The translations under genes and the position numbers were made by a program. A model generated the notes under the pieces. The model worked only from the letters and a program-made list of their open reading frames with translations. It made no database searches and was not told the origin of the DNA. DNA of 34,165 bases, taken from NCBI GenBank assembly GCA_021848045.1, contig JAJZNC010000037.1, positions 1 to 34,165 on the forward strand, in the 5' to 3' direction. This document shows positions 7,672 through 15,785 of the stretch, in pieces (position 1 is the first letter of the stretch; every line of letters begins with the position of its first letter). This DNA comes from an archaeon (lineage in GTDB: Archaea; Thermoproteota; Nitrososphaeria; Nitrososphaerales; Gagatemarchaeaceae).

Positions 7672-9186
7672 TTAGACGCCCCCCTTCAGCGGAAGAGAGT
7701 TCGCGAACCCGATCAGCATCTTGGTGAACAGGTCGGGGTAGATCCCGACGACGACCGCCACGGCGGCCAGCGCGAGCAGCGGCAGCGTCATCGTCAGGGG
7801 GGCCTCGGTCACGCTCTCCAGGTGCGAGGGGAGCGGCCCGAAGAAGATCCGCCTGATCGGCCAGAAGACATAGGCGACCGTGAAGGCGGTCGCCACGATG
7901 CCCAGGAACGCGATGGCCAGGTTGACCGTCGCCCCGTAGGCGCCCTGGTAGAATATGCCTGCGAACATTATCCACTCGGCCTGGAAGCCGCTGGTGGGGG
8001 GGACCGCGGAGAGAATGAGCCCCCCGATCAGGGCGAGCGTGGCGGTGAGGGGCATCTTCCCAGCCAGTCCGCCCATCCGCTTCATGTCCCGGGTGCCGGT
8101 CCTAGCGAGCAGGATCCCCGCCACGGAGAACAGGATGCACTTGCCCAGGACGTGCGAGAGGAAGTAGAACACCCCGCCTGAGACGCCGAGGACGGTGAGG
8201 CTTCCTATCCCGAGGAGCGAGTACGCGTTCTGGCTCATCGTGGACCAGGCGAAGAGGTACTTCACGTCGGTCTGGACCAGGGCCATCGCCCCGCCGAAGC
8301 TCATCGTGAGGAGCGCCATGAACATGAACGGGATCGAGAAGCTGTGGAAGATGGCAGGCATGTTCTGGACGAGGAGCCTGGCCACGGCGTAGTTCCCCAC
8401 GCCGACCACGGTCGCCATTATCGGTGCGAACGACGACGGCGGCTCCGCCTCTGCGGTGGGGAGCCACATGTGCACTCCGAAGACCCCCATCTTGATGAAC
8501 CACCCGAGCATTATCAGGAAGAACACCCAGTAGGGGAGCGAGGAGCCCGTCGCGAGGCCGGAGAGCGAGGAGATCGCGAAGCTCCCCGTCGCGGAGAACG
8601 CCAGGAGGACGCCCGCAAGGAAGACGAACGCCCCGAGCTGGTTCCAGAGGAAGTACATCGTGGCGACCCGCCCCCTCTGGACGTAGCCGAACAGGGCGAG
8701 GATGAAGAAGGTCGGGATGAGGATGAGCTCGACGAAGAGGTAGAGCTCGATCAGGTTGGTCGCAAGGACCACGCCGAGCAGTCCCGCGACGACCAGCAGG
8801 AAGTTCAGGTAGTACGTCCCGTAGGGCTGCTTCTTCTCCGCGCCGTAGAGGGCCTCGATCCTCTGTTTCATGTAGGGCATGGAGTGCACGGCGATCGCCG
8901 CGCATACGAGCGAGATCACCAGGGCGACCGGGAGGCTGAGCCCGTCAGCGAGGAACCCGAACGCGAGCCCCGCCGCAGGCGCCCACGCGTACGACTCCGA
9001 GACCGGCGCCCCCCCAGAGTAGAGGCCAGAGCCTACTGCGAGGAAGAGCAGGACGGGGTACAGGACGGAGGCGAACCCGATCCAGCCCACGCGCCTCCCG
9101 AGACGACCCCCCAGGGCGAACGACACGGCGCCGCCCAACGCGGGCACGAGGACGGACTGGAGCAGCACGTACGGGATGGCGGTCAC
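7672..9186 (-). CDS. Second NuoM-like antiporter subunit of complex I
   Basis: Second antiporter-like subunit, 504 residues, starting at GTG 9186, with about 14 helices. TM5 Glu is present (LFVELILIPTFF, E153), as are the TM7 Lys (GWFIKMGVFGVHMWLP, K232) and the TM12 Glu (GFQAEWIMF). The TM8 segment reads ATVVGVGNYAVARL, so the Lys of E. coli NuoM (LLKTAAYGLLR) is missing. It is more divergent than the NuoM at 4026-5534. Located between nuoK and nuoL, 4 bp before nuoL, so surely in the same transcript. It could also be compared with Mrp-type subunits, but cluster position favours complex I. Confidence 0.88.
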   Translation of the reverse strand: MTAIPYVLLQSVLVPALGGAVSFALGGRLGRRVGWIGFASVLYPVLLFLAVGSGLYSGGAPVSESYAWAPAAGLAFGFLADGLSLPVALVISLVCAAIAVHSMPYMKQRIEALYGAEKKQPYGTYYLNFLLVVAGLLGVVLATNLIELYLFVELILIPTFFILALFGYVQRGRVATMYFLWNQLGAFVFLAGVLLAFSATGSFAISSLSGLATGSSLPYWVFFLIMLGWFIKMGVFGVHMWLPTAEAEPPSSFAPIMATVVGVGNYAVARLLVQNMPAIFHSFSIPFMFMALLTMSFGGAMALVQTDVKYLFAWSTMSQNAYSLLGIGSLTVLGVSGGVFYFLSHVLGKCILFSVAGILLARTGTRDMKRMGGLAGKMPLTATLALIGGLILSAVPPTSGFQAEWIMFAGIFYQGAYGATVNLAIAFLGIVATAFTVAYVFWPIRRIFFGPLPSHLESVTEAPLTMTLPLLALAAVAVVVGIYPDLFTKMLIGFANSLPLKGGV

Positions 9187-9262
9187 CCGCGCCTCTCCCT
9201 CCCTGCGCTAGGCACCAACGCGCTCGCTGATGGTCGGGTCACGTTCTTTTCGCTCAATTTGT

Positions 9263-9571
9263 CTATCCCTTCAGCTCGTCGAGCTCGCTGACATCGACGT
9301 CGTCGTGGATCCTGTAGGCGACCACCACGATCGCGAGTATGACCGCCGCCTCGGCCGCCGCGAGCGCTATGGAGAAGAGGACCGCCGTCTGCCCCAGGGC
9401 GGCCGGCCAGAGGAACCTGTTGAAGGCGATGAAGTTGATGTTCGCAGCGTTGACCAGGATCTCGACCGAGAAGACCAGCCTCATCGCGTTCCTCTTGGTG
9501 AGGAGCCCGTAGACCCCCACCGCGAAGAGGATCGCGGACACCACCAGGTAGTCGGTGAGGGCGACCGCCAC
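9263..9571 (-). CDS. nuoK: Complex I subunit K (NuoK)
   Basis: Small membrane subunit of 102 residues with three helices. It carries the two buried glutamates that link the E-channel to the pumps: FSVEILVNAANINF (about residue 37) and ALAAAEAAVIL (about residue 73). The start is GTG, directly after the TAG of nuoJ. A 76-bp gap separates it from the next gene, the longest spacer inside this otherwise tightly packed cluster. Confidence 0.95.
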   Translation of the reverse strand: MAVALTDYLVVSAILFAVGVYGLLTKRNAMRLVFSVEILVNAANINFIAFNRFLWPAALGQTAVLFSIALAAAEAAVILAIVVVAYRIHDDVDVSELDELKG

Positions 9572-10090
9572 CTAGGACCCCTCCTTCTCGGCCGCTGGCT
9601 CGACCTTGGCCAGGGTCAGAGCGCCAAGCACAGAGGCCGCGAGCACCAGCGCGAGCACTTCCAGGGCTGGCGCGTAGGGCCCTGTGAGGAGCTGGCCTAT
9701 CTGCACGAAGCTCGGGGGGGTCGGCTGCTCTGTGGCCGTCGAGAGGCTCGAGGCGAGGAAGCTGGACACCAGGGAGGCTATCAGCGCGAGGACCGTGACC
9801 ACCGCCGCCGCCCTCGACGCCGGCCCCATCGAGTCGCCGAACCACCTCCCCTCCCTCACGAGCATCACCGTGAAGAGGACGAGCACGGCCACAGCGCCAA
9901 CATAGACCGTGATCTGGAAGGCCGCGACGAAGGGCGAGTCGAGGAGGAAGAAGAGGGACGCGACTCCGAAGAAGCTGGCGGCCAGGCCGACGGCTCCGTA
10001 GATTATCTCCCTCGCCTCCAGCGCCGAGACGGCACCGCCGATGGCGACTATCGAGAGCCCTGCGAAAGCGATGTCTGTGGCGTCAACCAT
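9572..10090 (-). CDS. nuoJ: Complex I subunit J (NuoJ)
   Basis: Membrane subunit of 172 residues with five predicted helices. The TM3 segment FQITVYVGAVAVLVLFTVML holds the conserved Tyr and the pi-bulge region of NuoJ/ND6. The gene begins 8 nt inside the 3' end of nuoI, which implies translational coupling, and is followed at once by nuoK. The C-terminal tail is charged and short. Confidence 0.94.
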   Translation of the reverse strand: MVDATDIAFAGLSIVAIGGAVSALEAREIIYGAVGLAASFFGVASLFFLLDSPFVAAFQITVYVGAVAVLVLFTVMLVREGRWFGDSMGPASRAAAVVTVLALIASLVSSFLASSLSTATEQPTPPSFVQIGQLLTGPYAPALEVLALVLAASVLGALTLAKVEPAAEKEGS

Positions 10091-12806
10091 GCGTCACTGT
10101 GCCTCGCTTCTTGTCGAACTTCACCTTGGCAGTCCCCAGCTCGTCGGGGGGCGGGAGCATCAGCATGTCGGGCGTGTACTTCAGGCTGGCCTTGTCGTAG
10201 GAGGAGAGTTCGTAGTCGTTGGTCATGGAGAGGGCGTCGAACGGGCACGCGTCCACGCAGTTCGAGGTCGCGAGCCCGAGCGGGCTGAAGGTGTGGTCAT
10301 CCTCAACGGTCACGTCCATGACCCTGTGGTCGGCGACCTCCTGAGTCTCGATCTCCCTGATCGGGAGGTAGACGTAGTTCTCCGAGATGTGGAACTCGTC
10401 CGCGTGCTCGGTCGGGCTGCGCTCGAGCTCCACCGACCAGAGCTCGGCGAGCTTCGCCGCCCACCTCCCGGAGACGTCTACGTGGTAGGCCTGAGGCTCG
10501 CCCCCCTGACCCCGCTCGACGGTGGCGACCACCCCGACCTTTGCCAGAAGCTGCTGGAGCTGGAAGGCCAGGACCTCCGACGCCGTCCTCATGCTGAGGC
10601 GGCTCCGACGCGCCCCGCCGGCGCCGTGCCCATCGCCCTGCCACTCTCCCTTCACGACCTGCAGGATCTTCTCGCGCTCCGCGAAGAATACCCAATCAGG
10701 GAGCCGCTTGTCGGGCGCCCCCCTCCCAAACTGGGAGAAGAAGGCCTCCGCTGCGGCGGAGTCCAACGCGAGGCGGACGCCGCTCTCTCCGTTCTTCCTA
10801 GAGACCCCCGGCTTGCCGAAGAACGTCCGGAGCAGGCCGCTGCAATCCGCCGCACCCCCTGCAGCTTCCTTCACAAAGTCGAACCTGACCGTCCTGGCGC
10901 CGCTGCAGGACCCTCCCGACAGGTAGAGCCCGACCAGGCGGAACAGCTCTGGGGAAGCATCGAGGACGATCCTCCTCTTCACCGGGCCGATCTTGTACAG
11001 GGGGACATCCTTCTCGTAGGTCTCCACGGGGCGCTCTTTCTTCACCACGGGGCTCACCAGGTAGTCGCCCGGCTTCAACTCGCCGGGCTTGTGGAACTTT
11101 AGCGGCTCCGTCGACCTCGAGAGCCCGCCATCCTTCCCTTTCGACATCCTTCTGGAGACGGCCATTATCGGGTGGTCGGCGGTGCAGACGAGGGGCTCGG
11201 GCTTCCCGTAGACGTGAATCCGATAGAGCGTCCCCGTGTAGCGCATGTCCCAGACCTTGGTCACAGGCTTGTACTCGCCGGTGTGCGTGAGGAGAAGGTC
11301 TCCCACCTTGACCTCTTTCATCGGTTTCAGGCCCGGATTGGTCACGACCGGCGTATCGGGGTCGATGCAGAGACCGCAGAAGACGCAGTTATGGACGGCG
11401 ATGTTCGCCGCGACGTAGCTGTTGTCTCCGTCGACCTCCAGGTTCCTCACTTCATAGTCGACCACGTCGGCGACGTCGATCTTCACGACCGGGGTCACGA
11501 CCATCCCGTCGCTGATGTGGACGGAGCTGCGGGAGAGCTCGTCGTTCTTGGCCGGGACCTCCACCAGTCGGCCCATCGCCTCGACGTAGGGCGTCTTCAC
11601 GGTGACCGAGTAGCACGTGCTCCGGTCATTCTGGCGCTGCGCGCCCATCGATGATAGTATCCCCAGCCGGCCGAGCATGTAGTGCGTCTGGATGGCCATC
11701 TCCCGTGACGCGGTACTGATCGTGAGGCAGTTCGAGCTGCCCTTGATGGGATGGGAGTCGTTCGAGAAGCGCCCGTCGCCCCAGAACTCGCCCCGAACGA
11801 CCTCCCCGATCCTTGCGCTCGGGAGCAAGACCATCCCCCACGGGAGCTTCTTGGTGTCTGCCGAGTGCCCGAACTGGGAGAAGAAGGCCGCCACCCTGGG
11901 AGAGTCGACGCACAGCTTCAGACCAGCCGAGTCCTCGTCGGGCTTGGCCGAGACCCCTGCGCCGAAGACCTTCGTCAGGCAGTCTGTGATGTCGGCCTTC
12001 AGGTCGTCATCGCGCTCGCGGACCGTGAACGAGACGCCGTGCCTCCCGGCCGTGCCTCTGGAAAGGTAGTAGCCGACGAGCCTCATCAGCTCAGGGGTGG
12101 TCGGAAGGGAGACGACCTCGGTCGTGGATGCCCCTCCGCGTCCAGCGGGATGGTAGAGCTCGTAGCTGTACTCGATCCTCTCCCTCGGCTCCTCTTCGAC
12201 GATGACCGGCCTCGTGAGATAGGTCCTCGGCGTGACCTCGCTCGCGTAGACCCAGGACACCCCCTTCTCACCGTAGACGAGGATGGGGTGGTCCTCCGTC
12301 GTGGTAAGGAGCTCGTAGTTGTCGAGCGTCTTGAACGTGTAGAGCTTGCCGGTGTACCTCCTGGCGAAAAGGCGCGTCACTTCCCTGAACTTTCCGGTGT
12401 GCGTCAGCACCTTGTCTCCGACACGGACCTCCGAGAGCGGCTTGGTCCCATCGATCGTGGTTATCGGTGTGGAGGGCGGGAGGCACCGGCCGTAGTCGAC
12501 TGCAGGCCAGAAGTTCTTCTTGTTCTGCGGCTTGTTCCGCACCATGGTCTGCATCTCGATGGCGACTGCGACCCCGTCGCATGCGATGGCGCAGAGCTGA
12601 CATCCCGTGCACTTTTCATCGCGGAGGAAGTGCCTTCCCTTGAACCCCGGGAGGCCGACGCCCGCCTTGGGGTCGAAGTGGTACCCCGGGCCCTGGAGGT
12701 CTAGCTTCTGGTCGGGGTAGCGCAGGGTCATCCTGGGCCTAAAGGCGTGCCTCACCCCGGACCAGCCGGAGATCCAGGCGCCCTTGATCGACGAGAGAAG
12801 CCCCAC
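10083..12806 (-). CDS. nuoI: Complex I subunit I (NuoI) precursor containing two inteins
   Basis: The peripheral ferredoxin-like subunit carries the N6a/N6b [4Fe-4S] clusters toward the quinone site. The precursor is 907 residues. Removal of two inteins (residues 108-473 and 480-849) leaves 171 residues, the usual size of NuoI. The first cluster motif is at C66, C69, C72 and C76, with Asp in place of the usual Pro after the last Cys. The second motif exists only after splicing: DYGR + CVFCGL + CVDACPFDAL. Ligands come from three separate exteins: C474 and C477, then C850 and C854. The precursor therefore cannot bind its second cluster until both inteins leave. Cluster context (nuoH upstream, nuoJ overlapping) confirms the gene. 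Confidence 0.95.
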   Translation of the reverse strand: MGLLSSIKGAWISGWSGVRHAFRPRMTLRYPDQKLDLQGPGYHFDPKAGVGLPGFKGRHFLRDEKCTGCQLCAIACDGVAVAIEMQTMVRNKPQNKKNFWPAVDYGRCLPPSTPITTIDGTKPLSEVRVGDKVLTHTGKFREVTRLFARRYTGKLYTFKTLDNYELLTTTEDHPILVYGEKGVSWVYASEVTPRTYLTRPVIVEEEPRERIEYSYELYHPAGRGGASTTEVVSLPTTPELMRLVGYYLSRGTAGRHGVSFTVRERDDDLKADITDCLTKVFGAGVSAKPDEDSAGLKLCVDSPRVAAFFSQFGHSADTKKLPWGMVLLPSARIGEVVRGEFWGDGRFSNDSHPIKGSSNCLTISTASREMAIQTHYMLGRLGILSSMGAQRQNDRSTCYSVTVKTPYVEAMGRLVEVPAKNDELSRSSVHISDGMVVTPVVKIDVADVVDYEVRNLEVDGDNSYVAANIAVHNCVFCGLCIDPDTPVVTNPGLKPMKEVKVGDLLLTHTGEYKPVTKVWDMRYTGTLYRIHVYGKPEPLVCTADHPIMAVSRRMSKGKDGGLSRSTEPLKFHKPGELKPGDYLVSPVVKKERPVETYEKDVPLYKIGPVKRRIVLDASPELFRLVGLYLSGGSCSGARTVRFDFVKEAAGGAADCSGLLRTFFGKPGVSRKNGESGVRLALDSAAAEAFFSQFGRGAPDKRLPDWVFFAEREKILQVVKGEWQGDGHGAGGARRSRLSMRTASEVLAFQLQQLLAKVGVVATVERGQGGEPQAYHVDVSGRWAAKLAELWSVELERSPTEHADEFHISENYVYLPIREIETQEVADHRVMDVTVEDDHTFSPLGLATSNCVDACPFDALSMTNDYELSSYDKASLKYTPDMLMLPPPDELGTAKVKFDKKRGTVTHG
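10260..11369 (-). other. Intein 2 in NuoI (370 aa)
   Basis: It begins at Cys480 (CIDPDTPVV), with VGDLLLTHTGEYKPV and a block B of CTADHPIMAV. Endonuclease-like motifs are LVGLYLSGG (about 624-632) and VVKGEWQGDG (about 717-726); the first lacks its catalytic acid. The C terminus reads VEDDHTFSPLGLATSN, ending at Asn849 before Cys850. The penultimate residue is Ser where most inteins have His, which can slow Asn cyclisation. Many segments match intein 1 (ELxRLVGxYLS, AAxAFFSQFG, GDG), so the two share a recent ancestor compared with inteins in general. It is inserted just before the third Cys of the cluster motif. Confidence 0.94.
11388..12485 (-). other. Intein 1 in NuoI (366 aa)
   Basis: The N-terminal block is Cys108-LPPSTPITTIDG, followed by VGDKVLTHTGK. 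Block B is TTTEDHPILV, with the TxxH pair. A degenerate LAGLIDADG endonuclease lies in the middle: LVGYYLSRG near 243-251, and VVRGEFWGDGRF near 336-347 with its GDG acid retained. The C-terminal blocks are YEVRNLEVDGDNSYVAANIAVHN ending at Asn473 (quoted only to locate it; key residues are His472 and Asn473), followed by Cys474 as the +1 nucleophile. All class 1 splicing residues (Cys1, TxxH, His-Asn, Cys+1) are present. The first endonuclease motif has Arg where the catalytic acid should be. It is inserted just before the first Cys of the second cluster motif. Confidence 0.95.
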
Positions 12807-12809
12807 GAC

Positions 12810-13994
12810 TCATGCGCCTCCTACGGTGTACAGCCCAGCCGAGACCACAAGGAGCGCCACCAGCACGTTAAGGAATGCCATTATCATCAGCTTGGTCCAC
12901 CCGCCCCTAAGCAGGACGTCAATCCGGACCCTCGGGAGGACCGCCCTCGGCAGCATCATCGCGAGCATGACCAGGAATGTCTTGACCAGGAACCAGAAGG
13001 GCCCCGGGACTGGCCCCGGCCCGAACCAGCCACCCAGGAAGAAGGTCGTGAATATCCCCGCGAGCGAGTAGAACTTTATGTACGTCGCGAGCTGGAATAC
13101 CCCGAAGTTCATCCCCCCGTACTCGGTCGTCCAGCCCGCGACCAGCTCGGTGTCGGCCTCCGGGAGGTCGAACGGGATCCTCTCGAGCTCCGCGAGGACG
13201 CAGATGAAGAAGACGATCGCGCCGAGCGGCTGGAACAAGATGAACCAGACGGCGCTCTGCGCGTAGACTATCTTCACCAGGTCGAGCGACCCCGCCAGGA
13301 CCACCACCCCCACCACCGAGAGAATCATCGGGATCTCGTAGGCCACCATCTGGTGGAGCGCCCTGAGAGACCCGAGCAGCGAGTACTTGCTGTTGCTTGC
13401 CCACCCCGCGAGCATCACTACGAGGGGGGTGAAGCTGATAATCGCGAATATGAATATCGCGCCGATCGACGGGTCGGCTATGTAGGTCGTAGGCCCCAGC
13501 GGGAGCAGGGAGAGGAGGGCGCCCGAGATGAACATCAGGGCGAGCGGGACGGCAAGGTAGACCGCCCTGTCCACCCCGTCAGGGATGAGTATCTCCTTGA
13601 AGAGCAGCTTGAAGAGGTCCGCGAAGTTCTGGAGGATCCCCTCGAACCGCCCCGCGTACTGGGGGCCCACCCTGAGCTGGACCTTCGCGATGAACTTCCT
13701 CTCCACCCACACCATGAAGACCGTCGAGAAGAGGGCCGCGAAGGTGAACCCGGGGAACGTGGTGAACTCGAAGAGGCTCTTGGTCGGCTCTGTGCTCATG
13801 GTCTGCCCTATGAAGGCCAGGAGCGCCCCTGGGTTGGTGATCAGCGAGATGAAGTAGCCCGGGGTGTGCCCGGTCAGGGGCGCGATCAGGTAGATCGCAG
13901 GCATGGTGAGGACGACCACCACTACGAGAACCATGACGAGCAGCTTTACGACGCCTTTGACGAACTCATCGAAGGTGCTGATCTGCTTGGGCAC
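12810..13994 (-). CDS. nuoH: Complex I subunit H (NuoH)
   Basis: Membrane subunit at the junction of the two complex I arms, forming much of the quinone cavity. It has eight or nine helices. Signature loops are VERKFIAKVQLRVGPQYAG and LERIPFDLPEADTELVAG, with TEYGGMNFG following. The GTG at 13994 is preferred (VPKQISTFDEF, about 394 residues) because a TATA-like ATTGAAATAT lies at 14031-14040 inside the longer frame that would start at 14102. The gene is 3 bp upstream of nuoI. No nuoABCD genes precede it; a peptidase gene does, so the quinone- and Fe-S-arm genes must lie elsewhere. Confidence 0.92.
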   Translation of the reverse strand: MPKQISTFDEFVKGVVKLLVMVLVVVVVLTMPAIYLIAPLTGHTPGYFISLITNPGALLAFIGQTMSTEPTKSLFEFTTFPGFTFAALFSTVFMVWVERKFIAKVQLRVGPQYAGRFEGILQNFADLFKLLFKEILIPDGVDRAVYLAVPLALMFISGALLSLLPLGPTTYIADPSIGAIFIFAIISFTPLVVMLAGWASNSKYSLLGSLRALHQMVAYEIPMILSVVGVVVLAGSLDLVKIVYAQSAVWFILFQPLGAIVFFICVLAELERIPFDLPEADTELVAGWTTEYGGMNFGVFQLATYIKFYSLAGIFTTFFLGGWFGPGPVPGPFWFLVKTFLVMLAMMLPRAVLPRVRIDVLLRGGWTKLMIMAFLNVLVALLVVSAGLYTVGGA

Positions 13995-14028
13995 GCGAGC
14001 CTTTCCTGCTCTCGACAGAGCGCGAGCA

Positions 14029-14040
14029 CGATATTTCAAT
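14029..14040 (-). promoter_or_regulatory. Candidate TATA box of the nuoH-N operon
   Basis: ATTGAAATATCG on the minus strand is the only AT-rich patch upstream of nuoH. With 25-nt spacing it places the transcript start about 15 nt before the GTG at 13994. Confidence 0.45.
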
Positions 14041-14114
14041 CTTCCGAGCAGGGAGGCCGGGGATTGATGTCCGAGCCCGCGGAGGGCGCCGGTCGGGGTC
14101 ATCGTGGGATGCGG

Positions 14115-15764
14115 CTAGAGCCTAGCCGCGAAGTCCTGCAACATCTTCCTGTACCTGCTGCGCGGGGGGAACCCCACGCCCGTGAGGTAGGTGGAGAACC
14201 GCACCCTTGCCTTTGCGTCCTTTATGGTGTCCTCGATCGCGTGGATCTCCTCCCCGACCACGGCGTACGCCGTGGCGTACCCGGGGAACATCCCCTCGTG
14301 CGCGGGGAAGAGCTGGTAGTAGACGTTGCTCTTCGGGACCCCGGTCCTTGCGTGCGCCCAGTCGATGAACTCGAAGAGGGTCTGCCTCCCAGTGTTTATC
14401 CTGACATCGCCGATGACCCGGAGGAAACGTATGAGGCGCCACTTCCTGGTCTGGAACTCGAGCTCGGCGTTGACCAAGCGGAGCCCTCCGTGCCTCTCCA
14501 GGAACGCCACGTAGGCGGCCTCCGCCCTGGTCAGCTTCTCCTTTCCCTCGAGCCCGAGGGAGGCCTCGAGGAACTCGCGCTCCCTGTTGAAGGAGAGCCC
14601 CTCGGTGACGGGCGCCTGGAGGAGGGTCGGCACCATCTCTAGCTTGCCCGCCCGCCCGCCGAAGTGGAGGACGGTGTTGGAGTGGTTGACGCAGTGCCCG
14701 TATTCCTCGTGGACTAGGAGGTCCATCAGCTGCGAGACCGACCTGGGAGGGTCCCTCTTTGGGTCGGTGGTGAGGAAGTATAACTGGAAGGGCTTGTTGG
14801 TGAAGGTGTCGAAGAACGAGGCCGCCCCGGTCGGGAGCATCCCCGAGAGGTACGCGGGCGTCTCGACCACCTTCGTCTTGTACTTTTTGTTGATCTTGAC
14901 GACGTCCTGGTCGACGAACTGCTGGACGACCTTCCTCATCCCGTTGGTCAGCCTGAGCAGGTCTCTCGGCTTGAGCCCTGCCCTCTCGACGAGGTGCCTC
15001 TCCACCGCCTCAGGGGTCGCCTCGCACTTGTAGAGCCTAGCGAGCCTCTTGGTCACGTCCTTGTACCTCGGCAGCTCGTCCTCGAGCCACGCCATCGCCT
15101 TGGCCTCGAGCTCGTCGGGGGTCTCAGAGTAGTCCATCCCGTTCTCGAGCGCGACCCGGTAGAACCGCTCCCTCCCGAGCTCGAACTTCGTCTTCTTGAA
15201 GACCGCCTCCACCTCCTCGAAGGTCCCCTTGCCGAACCCCTTCAGCTCGAAGAGCGCGACGAACCTCCTCGCCTTCTCCCTCAGCCTTTCACAGTCCTTC
15301 CTTAGCTCCTTCCCCTTTATCTGGCCAGATATCGCGTCCAGAACCTCGAGCACGCCGTCCAGCCGGTAGAGCGTGAGCGCCTTGACGGCCGAGGGCACGG
15401 CCTTCTTGCTGAACCTCTTCTGGGTGACGTCTATCGCCCTGATCGCGTCCGAGACCAGAGACTGGAGGTGCTTCTCGTTCACCCCCTCCTTGGTCAGGTG
15501 GTTGAAGATCGAGCCTACGATGTCGTCGAGCACGGGCTGGGGCTCGTCGAAGGAGAGCGACGCCTCCATGCTGTCGAGGACCTTGGTCTGGAGCTCGTTC
15601 TCGGCCCGGCTCCTCAGGGCCCTCACCCTGTCGAGGGCCTTCGCGAGGTTCTCCTCGCTGGGGATGAACAGCTGCCCCGCGTACTCCTCGAACCCGCAGG
15701 TGAACGCCCCCGACGGGCTCACGTCCTTCCAGAGCTGGAGTATCTCGTCGTCGAGCGACTTCAT
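14115..15764 (-). CDS. DUF885-like zinc metallopeptidase
   Basis: A cytosolic protein of 549 residues, mostly helical, with no signal peptide. It carries HEEYGHC at 352-358, TEG at 387-389, and a C-terminal GMFPGYATAYAVVGEEI stretch. This order resembles DUF885-type proteins (HExxPGH, TEGW, GQAxxYxxG) and more loosely the M3/M32 peptidases. The spacing H-E-x-x-x-H is one residue longer than HExxH and one shorter than the DUF885 form, so the metal site is unusual. The start ATG follows a strong GGAGGT about 12 nt upstream. It follows the geranylgeranyl reductase gene by 21 bp, probably in one transcript. The substrate is unknown. Confidence 0.68.
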   Translation of the reverse strand: MKSLDDEILQLWKDVSPSGAFTCGFEEYAGQLFIPSEENLAKALDRVRALRSRAENELQTKVLDSMEASLSFDEPQPVLDDIVGSIFNHLTKEGVNEKHLQSLVSDAIRAIDVTQKRFSKKAVPSAVKALTLYRLDGVLEVLDAISGQIKGKELRKDCERLREKARRFVALFELKGFGKGTFEEVEAVFKKTKFELGRERFYRVALENGMDYSETPDELEAKAMAWLEDELPRYKDVTKRLARLYKCEATPEAVERHLVERAGLKPRDLLRLTNGMRKVVQQFVDQDVVKINKKYKTKVVETPAYLSGMLPTGAASFFDTFTNKPFQLYFLTTDPKRDPPRSVSQLMDLLVHEEYGHCVNHSNTVLHFGGRAGKLEMVPTLLQAPVTEGLSFNREREFLEASLGLEGKEKLTRAEAAYVAFLERHGGLRLVNAELEFQTRKWRLIRFLRVIGDVRINTGRQTLFEFIDWAHARTGVPKSNVYYQLFPAHEGMFPGYATAYAVVGEEIHAIEDTIKDAKARVRFSTYLTGVGFPPRSRYRKMLQDFAARL

Positions 15765-15785
15765 CTACCAGGCGACCTCCAGGTC

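Noticed and set aside
10083-12806. NuoI as a multi-domain fusion rather than inteins
   Set aside because: Splice-junction residues (Cys1, TxxH, C-terminal Asn, Cys+1), the exact restoration of the Cys motif and the normal spliced length point to inteins.
12747-14642. 631-codon open frame opposite nuoH, the nuoI 5' end and the peptidase
   Set aside because: Crosses several clear genes on the other strand and has shadow-like composition (Arg, Glu, Pro, His repeats).
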